Source: Boseongicola sp. H5
Lineage (GTDB): Bacteria > Pseudomonadota > Alphaproteobacteria > Rhodobacterales > Rhodobacteraceae
Assembly (NCBI GenBank): GCA_020622165.1
Contig: JACNMN010000011.1
Coordinates: 62,001-126,000, forward strand
Length of the DNA stretch: 64,000 bases
Direction of reading: 5' to 3'
The position numbers and the translations under genes were made by a program. Under the pieces are notes generated by a model. It worked only from the letters and a program-made list of their open reading frames with translations. It did no database searches and was not told where the DNA came from. Shown here one piece after another: positions 1 to 8,448 of this stretch (its first letter is position 1; each line of letters begins with the position of its first letter).

Positions 1-399
1 CAGGTCTTCCTTCTGCGCGACGGGGACAGCGTGTCGCTCGTGCTGCTGCCGCTCAGCGGTCAGGGGTATGGCGGGCGCATGGATGCGATCCTCGCGCTCA
101 GGGGCGACATGAACACGATCGCGGGCATCGCCGTCACCCAGCATTCGGAGACCCCGGGCCTCGGCGCCCGGATCGAGGAAACCTCCTGGCAGGCGAGCTT
201 TCCGGGTACCGAACTGCGCGACGATGGCGGAGAGATGCGCTTTCGCGTGGCGCGCGGTCCGGCCTCGGGCGTGCATGAGGTCGATGGCATCACCGGGGCC
301 ACGCGAACCGGGCGGGGTGTCACGCAGATGGTCCGCTTCTGGCTGGGGCCCGACGGGTACGGGCCGCTCCTCGATGCCATCGAACGGGGAGAATTCTGA
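1..399 (+). CDS. nqrC: Na+-NQR subunit C, 3' part (start lies before the window)
   Basis: This is the C-terminal part of the periplasm-facing flavoprotein subunit of the sodium-pumping NADH:quinone oxidoreductase. Frame 1 is open from the first base. The covalent-FMN attachment motif is visible as DGITGATRT; the final Thr, codon 307-309, is the expected phosphoester-linked residue, matching the SGATxT consensus. The preceding segment GLGARIEE also fits the FMN-binding fold. The gene is followed four bases later by nqrD, and the FMN transferase that flavinylates this Thr (apbE) is encoded four genes downstream in the same operon. The N-terminal membrane anchor is not in the window. Confidence 0.95.
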   Translation, partial: QVFLLRDGDSVSLVLLPLSGQGYGGRMDAILALRGDMNTIAGIAVTQHSETPGLGARIEETSWQASFPGTELRDDGGEMRFRVARGPASGVHEVDGITGATRTGRGVTQMVRFWLGPDGYGPLLDAIERGEF

Positions 400-402
400 G
401 CG

Positions 403-1068
403 ATGGAAAAACGCACGGATCTCTGGGGCACCCTGACCGATCCGCTGATCCGGCAAAATCCGGTGACGCTCCAGATCCTCGGGATCTGCTCGGCGCTCGC
501 GGTCACCACCACGCTGGCGACCGCCGTCACCATGTCGATCTCCCTGACCGTGGTGCTTACCCTCGCCGCGGGCTTCGTCAGCGTGATCCGCCGGCATATC
601 CCGGACACGATCCGCCTGATCGTGCAGATCGTCATCGTGGCCTCGCTGGTGATCGTGATCGACCAGATCCTGCAAGCCTATTTCGCCGAGATCAGCCGGG
701 CCCTGTCCGTCTATGTCGGGCTGATCACCACGAACTGCCTCGTGCTGGGCCGGACCGAGGCCTTCGCCCGCCATCACAGGCCCCTGCCCGCAATGGTCGA
801 CGCGTTCGGCAACGGGCTTGGCTATTCGCTCATCCTGATCGTGATCGGCGGGTTGCGCGAACTGTTCGGCAAGGGGGAACTTTTCGGCATCCAGGTGCTT
901 CCGCTGGCCGATGCCGGGGGCTGGTTCACGCCGCTCAGCCTGATGCTGCTGGCACCATCGGCCTTCTTCCTTCTGGGGCTTCTCGTCTGGGCGATACGGA
1001 GCCTGCTGCCGCAACAGGTCGAAGCCCGCGAGCACACACCCCCGCTCAGAACGGAGCCTGCGGAATGA
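403..1068 (+). CDS. nqrD: Na+-NQR subunit D
   Basis: Integral membrane subunit of Na+-NQR, 221 residues with about six membrane helices, a normal length for the family. It is half of the pseudo-symmetric NqrD/NqrE pair that holds an iron centre within the membrane. Cys29 (ILGICSAL) and Cys112 ([14 protein letters not shown]) are present at the same positions reported as iron ligands in Vibrio NqrD. It starts four bases after the nqrC stop and its end overlaps the nqrE start by 4 bp, so translation is probably coupled. The hydrophilic C-terminal tail of about 25 residues is less conserved. Confidence 0.96.
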   Translation: MEKRTDLWGTLTDPLIRQNPVTLQILGICSALAVTTTLATAVTMSISLTVVLTLAAGFVSVIRRHIPDTIRLIVQIVIVASLVIVIDQILQAYFAEISRALSVYVGLITTNCLVLGRTEAFARHHRPLPAMVDAFGNGLGYSLILIVIGGLRELFGKGELFGIQVLPLADAGGWFTPLSLMLLAPSAFFLLGLLVWAIRSLLPQQVEAREHTPPLRTEPAE

Positions 1069-1679
1069 ACGATCTTTGGGGTCTCTTTGTTACCGCGGCC
1101 TTCGTCGACAACATGCCGCTGACGCTGTTTCTGGGGCTCTGCACCTTTCTGGCCCTGTCGAAACGGCCCGAGGCCGCCCTGGGCCTCGGCGTCGCCATGA
1201 CCGGCGTTCTTGGGGTGACGGTGCCGCTTAACCATCTGATCTATCAGGGGCTTCTGGCGCCGGGCGCCTGGGCCTGGGCGGGCCTGCCCGAGCTTGACCT
1301 GTCTTATCTGTCGCTCATTGCCTTCATCGGCGTGATCGCGGCCTCGGTGCAGTTTCTCGAAATGGTGCTGGATCGGTTCTTCCCTGCGATCCACGCCGCG
1401 TTCGGGGTGTTCCTGCCGCTGCTGACCGTGCAATGCGCGATCCTCGCCGGCAGCCTGTTCATGGTCGAACGCAGCTATACGCTGGCGCAATCCGCGGTGT
1501 TCGGGCTGGGCAGCGGTGTGGGCTTTGCCGTAGCCGTGGCCATGCTGGGCGCGATCCGCACGCGGCTGGCCTATGCCGATCTGCCGGACGGGTTGCGCGG
1601 TCTAGGTATCGCCTTCGTGCTTGCCGGGCTCATGTCGCTTGGTTTTGCCTCCTTTGCACAAATGGCAGCGGCGCAATGA
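1065..1679 (+). CDS. nqrE: Na+-NQR subunit E
   Basis: Membrane subunit of Na+-NQR, 204 residues, about six helices, homologous to NqrD with inverted topology. Cys26 (LGLCTFLA) and the later Cys124 (TVQCAILAG) are the expected iron-centre ligands completing the NqrD pair. The start ATG overlaps the nqrD stop (ATGA) and the stop overlaps the nqrF start by 4 bp, so D, E and F are stoichiometrically coupled. Nothing in the sequence suggests it is an RnfA instead: the neighbouring genes are all nqr-type and a dedicated NqrM follows. Confidence 0.96.
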   Translation: MNDLWGLFVTAAFVDNMPLTLFLGLCTFLALSKRPEAALGLGVAMTGVLGVTVPLNHLIYQGLLAPGAWAWAGLPELDLSYLSLIAFIGVIAASVQFLEMVLDRFFPAIHAAFGVFLPLLTVQCAILAGSLFMVERSYTLAQSAVFGLGSGVGFAVAVAMLGAIRTRLAYADLPDGLRGLGIAFVLAGLMSLGFASFAQMAAAQ

Positions 1680-2899
1680 CGGAGGTTCTGCTTGGCAGTC
1701 TGGTCATCGTGGCGCTCACCGTGGGCCTGTCTGCCGCGCTCATCGCCGTCCGGCGGCGGCTTGTTCCCGATACCGGGCTCGATGTCGCGGTGAACGGCGC
1801 GGTGCATGTGGTGGCCCGCCGCGGCGACAAGCTGCTGGGCGTGCTGCATGACGCGGGCATCGCGATCCCCGCGGCCTGCGGCGGCACCGGCACCTGCGGT
1901 CTTTGCCGCGTCACCGTCACCGGCGTGGGCGCCGGCGAACCCCAGGCGACCGAGCGCGGCGTCCTGTCGGCCCGCGATCGCCGGGCCCATATCCGTCTTG
2001 CCTGCCAGACCAGCCTGCGCGGCGATTGCGCGGTGCAGGTGCCCGACGACATCCTGAGCGCCGGCGGTGGGTTCGTCTGTCAGGTCACCTCGACCCGGAT
2101 GCTCGCCCCGCTCATCCGCGAGATCGTGGTGGATCTGCCCGCAGATCGCCCGTCGGAGTTCCGCGCGGGCGATTTCATGCAGATCACCGCCCCGCCCTAT
2201 CAGCTCGACTTCGCCACACTCGACCTGCCGCCCGCCTTCCGGGACGCGTGGGACATCGCCGGATGGCGGTCGATGCGGGTGGGTTCCGAAGCCGAGGTGA
2301 CGCGCGCCTATTCGCTGGCCAGCCGCCCCGAAGACAAGGGGCAGGCCGTGTTCAACATCCGCCTCGCCGTGCCGCCCGCCGGCCGCGAGACGGAGGTGCC
2401 GCCCGGCATCGTGTCCTCCTGGCTGTTTTCGGTGGAGCCCGGCGACGACATCACGCTGTCCGGTCCGTTCGGCGATTTCCACGTCCAGCCGACCGGACGC
2501 GAGATGATCTATGTCGGCGGCGGCGTCGGGATGGCGCCGCTGCGCGCGATGATCCATCAGGAACTGGCGCGCGGCACCGAGCGTCGCATCCGCTATTTCT
2601 ACGGCGCGCGGTCTGCGGCCGATCTGTTCTATTCCGAGGAGTTCGCCGCACTCGCCGCAAGGCACGAGAATTTCAGCTGGACGCCCGCCCTGTCGGACCC
2701 CGCGCCGGGCGACCGCTGGACCGGCGCGACCGGCTTCATCCACGACACGCTGAGGGCCGAGATGAGCGGCCACCCCACCCCCGAGGACTGCGAGTACTAT
2801 CTCTGCGGGCCGCCCGTGATGATCTCGGCGGTTCTGGCCACGCTGGAACGGCTCGGCGTCGAAGCGTCCTCGATCTTTTACGACGATTTCGGAGCCTGA
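1676..2899 (+). CDS. nqrF: Na+-NQR subunit F, NADH-oxidising flavoprotein
   Basis: Electron entry subunit of Na+-NQR, 407 residues. An N-terminal membrane anchor (about residues 4-26) is followed by a ferredoxin-like [2Fe-2S] domain with Cys68, Cys74, Cys77 and Cys110, then a ferredoxin-reductase module: FAD motif RAYSLAS, the NADH-binding loop [13 protein letters not shown] and the C-terminal YYLCGPPVM. Hydride from cytosolic NADH passes FAD, then 2Fe-2S, then the membrane iron centre. I chose ATG 1676 because it overlaps the nqrE stop by 4 bp and gives the standard family length; longer upstream readings are the wrong frame of nqrE. Confidence 0.96.
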   Translation: MTEVLLGSLVIVALTVGLSAALIAVRRRLVPDTGLDVAVNGAVHVVARRGDKLLGVLHDAGIAIPAACGGTGTCGLCRVTVTGVGAGEPQATERGVLSARDRRAHIRLACQTSLRGDCAVQVPDDILSAGGGFVCQVTSTRMLAPLIREIVVDLPADRPSEFRAGDFMQITAPPYQLDFATLDLPPAFRDAWDIAGWRSMRVGSEAEVTRAYSLASRPEDKGQAVFNIRLAVPPAGRETEVPPGIVSSWLFSVEPGDDITLSGPFGDFHVQPTGREMIYVGGGVGMAPLRAMIHQELARGTERRIRYFYGARSAADLFYSEEFAALAARHENFSWTPALSDPAPGDRWTGATGFIHDTLRAEMSGHPTPEDCEYYLCGPPVMISAVLATLERLGVEASSIFYDDFGA

Positions 2900-2904
2900 C
2901 GGAC

Positions 2905-3879
2905 ATGACGTGCCTACACACCCCCTCCAGACGCATGGCCCTCGGGCTGATCGGCGCGACGCTGGTCTTGCCGAGGGCCGCCGGTGCGGGCGGCCTCGAC
3001 ACGATTTCGGGAACCGCCTTCGGGACCCATTGGCGCATCGCCGCGCCGGCGGGCAGCGGCATTGCCCGGCTGGCACCCGCCATCGACACGCTGTTCGCGG
3101 AGGTCGACCGGCAATTCTCGCCCTGGCGCAGCGACAGCGCCATCAGCCGGTTCAATGCCGGCCCGGCCGGTCTGCACGCGGCGGAACCGGCCCTGATCGA
3201 GGTGACCGCCGCGGCGCTCGACATTGCCGGACGGAGCGCGGGCGCCTTCGATCCGACCGTCGGGCCGCTTGTTGCACGATGGGGGTTCGGACCGATTGAC
3301 CGGGGCGGCGCGCCGGACTGGCGCGGGCTGTCCGCCGGACCGGCGGGGCTCGCCAAGGCGCGGGCCGGGCTGACGCTCGATCTCTGCGGCATCGCGAAGG
3401 GCTGGGCGCTGGACCGCGCCGCCGATCTTGCCCGTGCCGCCGGTTTCGAAGACCTCCTTCTCGATCTGGGGGGCGAATTCATCGCACTTGGCCGCCACCC
3501 CGACGGGCGGGACTGGCGCCTTGCGGTGGAGGCGCCGCTGATATCCGGGCCGCCGCCTGCGGCGTTGCGTTTGCCCGACGGGGCCGCCGCCGCCACATCG
3601 GGCATGCGGGCGCAAAGCTACAGTCTGAACGGGCGTCTCTACAGCCACATCATCGACCCCGGCACCCGGTCTCCGGCGGCGGGCGGGCTGCGTTCGGTGA
3701 CGGTTGTCGCGCGGGACGCATTGACGGCCGATGGCTGGGCCACGGCGCTTTGTGCGGCGGGCGAAGGGGCGGGGTCCGCCCTCGCCGAACGCCACGACAT
3801 CGCGGCCCTGTTTCTGATCGAGGATCAGGGCGCGGTGCGCGAGATCCGGACCGGGCCGATCGCCGAGGTGATCCTGTGA
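2905..3879 (+). CDS. apbE: FAD:protein FMN transferase
   Basis: ApbE-family flavin transferase, 324 residues, which uses FAD to attach FMN to Thr in (S/T)GAT motifs, here most likely NqrB and NqrC. The N-terminus reads like a signal sequence (hydrophobic MALGLIGATLVLP ending in GAGG), in line with ApbE acting on the periplasmic side. Family motifs visible are SPWRSDSAISRFN, the DPTVGPL region, LCGIAKGWALDRA, the LLDLGGEF segment and SHIIDPGTRSPA (usually HIIDPRTG). It starts five bases after nqrF, so flavinylating enzyme and substrate are co-transcribed. Confidence 0.94.
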   Translation: MTCLHTPSRRMALGLIGATLVLPRAAGAGGLDTISGTAFGTHWRIAAPAGSGIARLAPAIDTLFAEVDRQFSPWRSDSAISRFNAGPAGLHAAEPALIEVTAAALDIAGRSAGAFDPTVGPLVARWGFGPIDRGGAPDWRGLSAGPAGLAKARAGLTLDLCGIAKGWALDRAADLARAAGFEDLLLDLGGEFIALGRHPDGRDWRLAVEAPLISGPPPAALRLPDGAAAATSGMRAQSYSLNGRLYSHIIDPGTRSPAAGGLRSVTVVARDALTADGWATALCAAGEGAGSALAERHDIAALFLIEDQGAVREIRTGPIAEVIL

Positions 3880-3895
3880 CCGAAAGGGCGCGCTG

Positions 3896-4072
3896 ATGGA
3901 AATCCTCTTCGCCATCGCCGTTGTCTCGCTGGCGGCCGGCGGGATCGGCCTCGGCCTCGTGTTCGGGCGGGGTCCGGCGCGGACAAGCTGCGGCGCGGCG
4001 GATCACCTTGCGGTCGGGCGCTGCGCCGACTGCCCGCTGCGACGGCGCGCGCAACGAAAGGACGGACAATGA
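3896..4072 (+). CDS. nqrM: Na+-NQR maturation protein NqrM (DUF539), 58 aa
   Basis: Small protein required in Vibrio and Klebsiella for assembling the membrane iron centre of Na+-NQR. The 58-residue product has one N-terminal membrane helix (about residues 3-24), then the family-typical GLVFGR turn and a Cys-bearing cytosolic tail: SCG, then RCADC. Three Cys (32, 43, 46) are present; family members usually show about four. It begins 16 bp after the apbE stop with an upstream GAAAGGG ribosome-binding region, and its stop overlaps the next start (ATGA). Its position directly behind apbE in an nqr operon is the usual one. Confidence 0.88.
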   Translation: MEILFAIAVVSLAAGGIGLGLVFGRGPARTSCGAADHLAVGRCADCPLRRRAQRKDGQ

Positions 4073-4461
4073 CGGAATACCGCATCGGTACGATCATGCG
4101 TAAGGACAGCCCGATCCTGACTGCCGAGACACCGATCCGGCGCGCGGTCGCGGTACTGGTCGATGCACGGGCCGCCGCGGCGGCGGTGCTTGGTGATGAC
4201 GGGCAACTGGTGGGCATCCTCACGCAGAAAGACTGCTTCCGGCCCGCGCTTCATGCCAGCTATCACCGCGAATGGACCGGACAGGTAGGCGATCACATGT
4301 CACGCACGGTGATCTCGGTCGACGTGGACGACGAGGTGATCCGCGTGGCCGAGATGTTTCTGGCGCACCCCCACCGCGTCTTCCCGGTTCTGGACGGCGC
4401 GCGTGTGGCGGGCATGTTGCATCGCTCGGATGTGCTGGCCCTTCTGACGCGCTTCGGCTGA
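4069..4461 (+). CDS. CBS-pair protein at the end of the nqr operon
   Basis: 130-residue protein made of two CBS repeats, one at about residues 8-60 (IGTIMRKDSPILTAE ... LVGILTQKDCF) and one at 75-130 (VGDHMSRTVISVDVDD ... VAGMLHRSDVLALL). CBS pairs bind adenosyl nucleotides and usually regulate a partner. No other domain is attached. The start overlaps the nqrM stop by 4 bp, so it is translationally coupled to the nqr operon; a role in sensing energy or NAD(P)H/ATP state for Na+-NQR is an inference from position only. The reading is secure, the function is not. Confidence 0.85.
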   Translation: MTEYRIGTIMRKDSPILTAETPIRRAVAVLVDARAAAAAVLGDDGQLVGILTQKDCFRPALHASYHREWTGQVGDHMSRTVISVDVDDEVIRVAEMFLAHPHRVFPVLDGARVAGMLHRSDVLALLTRFG

Positions 4462-4636
4462 GAGGTCGCTGGCCGTGACCAAGGCCGGCGTTGCTCCGTG
4501 TGTGAAGGCCATGCAGTTCGAACATAATGGTAAGAGAGGTGTCACTCGCGACATTCTCTCGCAGGCCTCTCGCCCGCGGATGTTTCAGAAGGCGCCGGCT
4601 CATGTGCAGGGAAAGCGGGGCCTCTGCGGCCGCGCC

Positions 4637-5188
4637 CTACCGTTTGCAGCCCTGATGATCTCGTGCCAGGAGGCCCATGATGATGTCGTCGTGCCAACGC
4701 CCGGCGACAAAGGCGCTCTCGCGCTCACGCCCCTCCTCGACAAAGCCGCAGGCGCGGTAGCATCGGATCGCCCGTTCGTTCGTCGCGATGACGCGCAGGC
4801 CCAGACGATGGAGCTTCAACACGTCGAATGCGTGGGATGCCAGCAGGCTGATGGCCTCGCGGCCCAGCCTCCGACCAAGCTGTCCGACATCGTAAAGGCC
4901 GATCGCCAGCAGCGCACGACGGTCGCGCCGGTTAAGATGGTCCAACCGGGCCTCCCCAAGAAGCCGGTCTTCAACTTCAATTGCCCAGGCAAGCGGATGC
5001 GCCATGTTATGTTCCACCCATTGGCGGGCGTCATCCTCCCTGTAGGGAGGCATTGCATCCGGATCACCACCAAACGCCAGCACAATCTCCGGCGACCGTC
5101 CGAGCGCCAGCCGGGCGGCAATGTCCGAGCACCGAAACGGCCGCAGACGCACGCGCGCGCCGCAAAGTAGTGGAACATCATCGGTCAT
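4637..5188 (-). CDS. GNAT N-acetyltransferase, RimJ/RimL type
   Basis: 183-residue GCN5-related acetyltransferase with the RimJ/RimL-like pattern: the start RVRLRPFRCSDIAARL, the strand pair ALLAIGLYDVGQLGRRLG (acetyl-CoA pyrophosphate loop region) and ALRVIATNERAIRCYRACGFVEEG, which is the typical N-x-x-(A/S)-x-x-x-Y-x-x-x-GF end of these enzymes. The substrate cannot be told from sequence. It is transcribed alone and faces the nqr operon convergently across about 175 bp that hold no gene. Confidence 0.85.
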   Translation of the reverse strand: MTDDVPLLCGARVRLRPFRCSDIAARLALGRSPEIVLAFGGDPDAMPPYREDDARQWVEHNMAHPLAWAIEVEDRLLGEARLDHLNRRDRRALLAIGLYDVGQLGRRLGREAISLLASHAFDVLKLHRLGLRVIATNERAIRCYRACGFVEEGRERESAFVAGRWHDDIIMGLLARDHQGCKR

Positions 5189-5252
5189 TGCACAAATCTG
5201 CCATGACGACGGTCAGCTGAACAGATCAGATCACACCGGCGCGGACAGCAGA

Positions 5253-5690
5253 TCAACCGGCTCCCCGAACGGAAACCGCCCCCGTCCTGCGCCGATACCG
5301 GCTTGTAATCACCGCTTCCTTGCGCGGGCCCGTGACATGCCAGCGGGCGCTCCAATCGGGCCAGCCCGTCAGATCGTACCGCACGTCATATATGTCAGGC
5401 GGGCAGACATGGCGGGCCTCGGGCGCAGCGACGGTTAGCTCATGGAACGGGCGGCCATCGTCGAAATACACCCGCAGCAGCCCCGCCTCCTCCCGCCAGA
5501 GATAGCGTCGTGTCGCCTGCATGGGTGCGGCGTCGCCATAGCGCAGCAGCCCGGTTTCGATCTGGGTCAGGCCGGTGCCGTCCGGCTGCCAGACGGCCTC
5601 TCCCTCCAGCAGGCCGGAAAGCCCTGCGCGCCGGTCCTCGATCTGCCTGTCCAACCGCCAGACACCTTCCAGATCGGCCAGTGCGATCAC
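5253..5690 (-). CDS. DUF6314-like conserved protein
   Basis: 145-residue soluble protein beginning VIALADLEGVWRLDRQIEDR, with repeated beta-strand-like segments (GEAVWQPDGTGLTQIETG, TRRYLWREEAGLLRVYFDDG, FHELTVAA) and a C-terminal WHVTGPRKEAVITSRY. This is the pattern I associate with the uncharacterised DUF6314 family, a likely lipocalin-like barrel. I place the start at GTG 5690 because it overlaps the stop of the upstream gene (GTGA), giving translational coupling; an in-frame ATG further upstream would run into that gene. Function unknown. Confidence 0.7.
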   Translation of the reverse strand: MIALADLEGVWRLDRQIEDRRAGLSGLLEGEAVWQPDGTGLTQIETGLLRYGDAAPMQATRRYLWREEAGLLRVYFDDGRPFHELTVAAPEARHVCPPDIYDVRYDLTGWPDWSARWHVTGPRKEAVITSRYRRRTGAVSVRGAG

Positions 5691-6496
5691 TCCGCAAACA
5701 CTCCGGTGGAGACATTCCCCCAATCGTCGGTGAACCGCACCGCGTTGCCGCCATCATGGTGGAGGTCATAGCAATCCCACGCATCGCCGGGGGGCCATTG
5801 GCTGCAATAGCGCCCGCCTTCGGCCCGCCAATAGCCCCAGCTTGTCTCCGCCGCGCGGTAAAGCGTGCGCCCTGACGGCAGGAAGCGCTGGAAATCACCG
5901 TTTTCGTAAACCAGATCATGGGCGGTCAAAAGCGCGGTGATGCCGCTATCGTCCAGCCGCTCCCACACCGGGCCCGCGGCTCCGAGCGTTCGGATACCGG
6001 CGCAATCGTCGCGGAACGCAGTGGCCATGGCGCCGATCCCGCCCAGCGGCAGGATCTCGGCCATATCCGCCGACAGCGCGAACTGCATCTCCCGGCCATC
6101 GCGCAACGCCTCCCACAACGGCGCGGTCATGCCGACGGAAAACGCGACCCCGCCGATCCCGGCCCCGCTGCCGCCGCCCGTCACGAGGCCCTGTCCCGGC
6201 ATGGTGAACCCGGGGGCGATATCCAGCGTATAGGCGACGGGGGTGCCGGTCTCGTAGCCGGCGGTTTCAACGCGGATCCGTATCTCGGCAAAGGACTCCT
6301 CCACCCCGATCGCGCAGGTTGCGAGGAACACCGCCGCATCCGCGTGCGGGCCACCGAAGGTCAATGTCAGGTGGGTGTCTGCGGGGTTCGGATCGACAAG
6401 CCGGTCATAGCGCCACGTCATCGCCTCCTCGGCGGCGCCCGGCATGCCCGTCAGCGCCAGAAGCGCGGCCAGCATCAGGTGGCGATGAAAGGGCAT
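5687..6496 (-). CDS. Exported protein of unknown function
   Basis: 269-residue protein with a clear Sec signal peptide (MPFHRHLMLAALLALTG, cleavage probably after GAA). The mature part has conserved-looking Cys and Trp positions, a Gly-rich stretch around residue 110 (TGGGSGAGIGG) and a C-terminal domain with WGYWRAEGGRYCSQWPP and FTDDWGNVSTGVF, which resembles small periplasmic sensor-type domains of roseobacters. I do not recognise the family with confidence. It heads a two-gene unit with the DUF6314-like gene (4-bp overlap) and is divergent from purB, sharing a 158-bp promoter region. Confidence 0.7.
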   Translation of the reverse strand: MPFHRHLMLAALLALTGMPGAAEEAMTWRYDRLVDPNPADTHLTLTFGGPHADAAVFLATCAIGVEESFAEIRIRVETAGYETGTPVAYTLDIAPGFTMPGQGLVTGGGSGAGIGGVAFSVGMTAPLWEALRDGREMQFALSADMAEILPLGGIGAMATAFRDDCAGIRTLGAAGPVWERLDDSGITALLTAHDLVYENGDFQRFLPSGRTLYRAAETSWGYWRAEGGRYCSQWPPGDAWDCYDLHHDGGNAVRFTDDWGNVSTGVFAE

Positions 6497-6654
6497 GACG
6501 TGGCTCCGCTGCCGAGAGACTGGCCACAGGCTAAGGCCAACCGCCCCCGGCGGACAACGGTATTCGCCCGGCCGCCCCTGCGACACACCCGTTGCTTGTC
6601 CTTCGGGCGCGGGCTTCGTAAGACGGCGGCGCGCGCTTACGAGAAGGACCACCC

Positions 6655-7959
6655 ATGATCCCCCGATACTCCCGCCCCGAAATGGTTGCCATCTGGGAGC
6701 CTGCCACCAAGTTCCGCATCTGGTACGAGATCGAGGCCCATGCCTGCGACGCGATGGCCGATCTGGGGGTGATCCCGCGCGAGAACGCCGAGGCCGTGTG
6801 GAAAGCCCGCGATGTCGAGTTCGACGTAGCGCGGATCGACGAGATCGAGGCGGTCACCAAACATGACGTCATCGCCTTTCTGACCCATCTGGCCGAGATC
6901 ATAGGCCATGACGAAGCGCGGTTCGTCCATCAGGGGATGACCTCGTCGGACGTGCTCGACACCACCCTCAACGTCCAGCTGGTGCGGGCGGCCGATATTC
7001 TGCTGGCCGACATGGACGCGCTGCTGGAGGCCCTGAAACGCCGCGCCCACGAACACAAGATGGATGTGCGGATCGGCCGCTCCCACGGGATCCATGCCGA
7101 ACCTGTGACCATGGGTCTGACCTTCGCCCGGTTCTATGCGGAAATGGACCGGAACCGCGACCGCCTGCGCGCCGCCCGTGCCGAGATCGCCACCGGCGCC
7201 ATCTCGGGCGCGGTCGGAACCTTCGCCAATATCGACCCGGCGGTGGAGGCCCATGTCTGCGACCGGATGGGGCTGACGCCCGAGCCGATTTCCACACAAG
7301 TCATCCCGCGCGACCGGCACGCGATGTTCTTTGCCACGCTCGGCGTCATCGCCAGCAGCATCGAAAACATCGCCATCGAGATCCGCCACATGCAGCGCAC
7401 CGAGGTGCTGGAGGCCGAGGAGTTCTTCTCCAAGGGGCAGAAGGGCTCCTCCGCGATGCCGCATAAACGCAATCCTGTCCTGACCGAGAACCTGACCGGT
7501 CTGGCGCGCCTTGTGCGGATGGCGGTGATCCCGGCGATGGAGAACGTGGCCCTCTGGCACGAGCGCGACATCAGCCATTCGAGCGTGGAGCGGATGATCG
7601 GGCCGGATGCCACGGTGACGCTCGATTTCGCGCTGGCCCGGCTGACGGGCGTGATCGACAAGCTGGTGATCTACCCCGACAACATGCTGGCCAACATGAA
7701 CAAGTTCCGCGGATTGGTGCATTCCCAGCGGGTTCTTCTGGCCCTGACGCAGGCCGGTGTCAGCCGTGAGGATGCCTATCGGCTGGTCCAGCGCAACGCG
7801 ATGAAGGTCTGGGAAGATGGCAAGGATTTCCGCGAGGAACTGCTGGCCGATGCAGATGTCACCGCCGCGCTTTCGCCCGCCGAGATCGAGGAGAAATTCG
7901 ATCTGGGCTACCACACCAAACACGTGGACACGATCTTTTCCCGAGTGTTCGGCGACTGA
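6655..7959 (+). CDS. purB: Adenylosuccinate lyase
   Basis: Cytosolic fumarase-superfamily enzyme of purine synthesis that cleaves SAICAR to AICAR and adenylosuccinate to AMP, releasing fumarate. The 434 residues match the short bacterial PurB form. Superfamily signature loop GSSAMPHKRNPVLTE is intact and contains the catalytic Ser; the TSSDVLDTTLNVQL segment and the GRSHGIHAEPVTMG segment with the acid/base His are also present. An upstream GAAGGACCACCC region provides the ribosome-binding site. It is a single gene, divergent from the exported protein gene. Confidence 0.97.
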   Translation: MIPRYSRPEMVAIWEPATKFRIWYEIEAHACDAMADLGVIPRENAEAVWKARDVEFDVARIDEIEAVTKHDVIAFLTHLAEIIGHDEARFVHQGMTSSDVLDTTLNVQLVRAADILLADMDALLEALKRRAHEHKMDVRIGRSHGIHAEPVTMGLTFARFYAEMDRNRDRLRAARAEIATGAISGAVGTFANIDPAVEAHVCDRMGLTPEPISTQVIPRDRHAMFFATLGVIASSIENIAIEIRHMQRTEVLEAEEFFSKGQKGSSAMPHKRNPVLTENLTGLARLVRMAVIPAMENVALWHERDISHSSVERMIGPDATVTLDFALARLTGVIDKLVIYPDNMLANMNKFRGLVHSQRVLLALTQAGVSREDAYRLVQRNAMKVWEDGKDFREELLADADVTAALSPAEIEEKFDLGYHTKHVDTIFSRVFGD

Positions 7960-8012
7960 TCGGCCAAGGGCTCCCCTCGGGGGCGGCAGAACAGCGACCC
8001 GGGGGTGCCCTG

Positions 8013-8024
8013 CCCCCCCCCCCC
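8013..8024. repeat. Homopolymer tract of 12 C
   Basis: Twelve consecutive C followed by GCGCGCCCCC in the 192-bp gap after purB. It is non-coding. Such tracts are prone to slippage and sequencing error; no phase-variable gene is attached. Confidence 0.9.
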
Positions 8025-8151
8025 GCGCGCCCCCGAAAGCTCAAGCCTATCGCCGCGATAGGGCATGCTGCATTGCCTTTGGTCGGCCCCATGCTACCCT
8101 TCTCCTTGCAAGTGACGACACCCAGGATCCGCACCATCAGGGAGACGCGCC

Positions 8152-8319
8152 ATGCGCATCAGAACTCTACTGGCCGGCCTCGTGCTTATGGCCACACCCG
8201 GTCTGGCGATCGCCGAATGCAATTGGGGCGCCGGCATGAACGAAGCTTCGATCAGCTGCGCCCAAGGCACGACCTGGGATGACACGACGCAGCGTTGTGT
8301 CACCAGCGTCAGCAGTTAA
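8152..8319 (+). CDS. Small exported Cys-motif protein, 55 aa
   Basis: 55-residue predicted secreted peptide. Residues 1-21 form a Sec signal (MRIRTLLAGLVLMATPGLAIA, cleavage after AIA). The mature 34 residues contain CNWGAG and the short motif SCAQGTTWDDTTQRCV, i.e. C-x-x-G-x-x-W-D-x-x-x-x-x-C, reminiscent of the end of chitin-binding peritrophin-like modules. An AGGGAG ribosome-binding site lies 8 bp before the ATG. The same motif (CSAGMIWDPGLGRC) occurs near the N-terminus of the next gene, so the two are probably related by duplication. Function unknown. Confidence 0.72.
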   Translation: MRIRTLLAGLVLMATPGLAIAECNWGAGMNEASISCAQGTTWDDTTQRCVTSVSS

Positions 8320-8359
8320 CCACTCCGTCCCGGACTCCCTCGTATCCGGAACGACCCTT

Positions 8360-8395
8360 AACACGCGTCCCCGTAGCCACGAGGGCGCGTGTTTT
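8360..8395 (+). terminator. Intrinsic terminator after the 55-aa gene
   Basis: Perfect 8-bp stem AACACGCG / CGCGTGTT (8360-8367 with 8386-8393) around an 18-nt loop, ending in TTTT. It sits 40 bp after the stop codon, oriented for rightward transcription. Confidence 0.65.
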
Positions 8396-8448
8396 GGTAC
8401 TCACTCCGCGCGGGCCTTCCCCGCCCCGCGCCTCGGTCAGGATCCCGC

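Noticed and set aside
4475-5170. Open frame on the plus strand opposite the GNAT gene
   Set aside because: It has no domain, its composition is shadow-like, and the minus-strand reading has clear acetyltransferase motifs.
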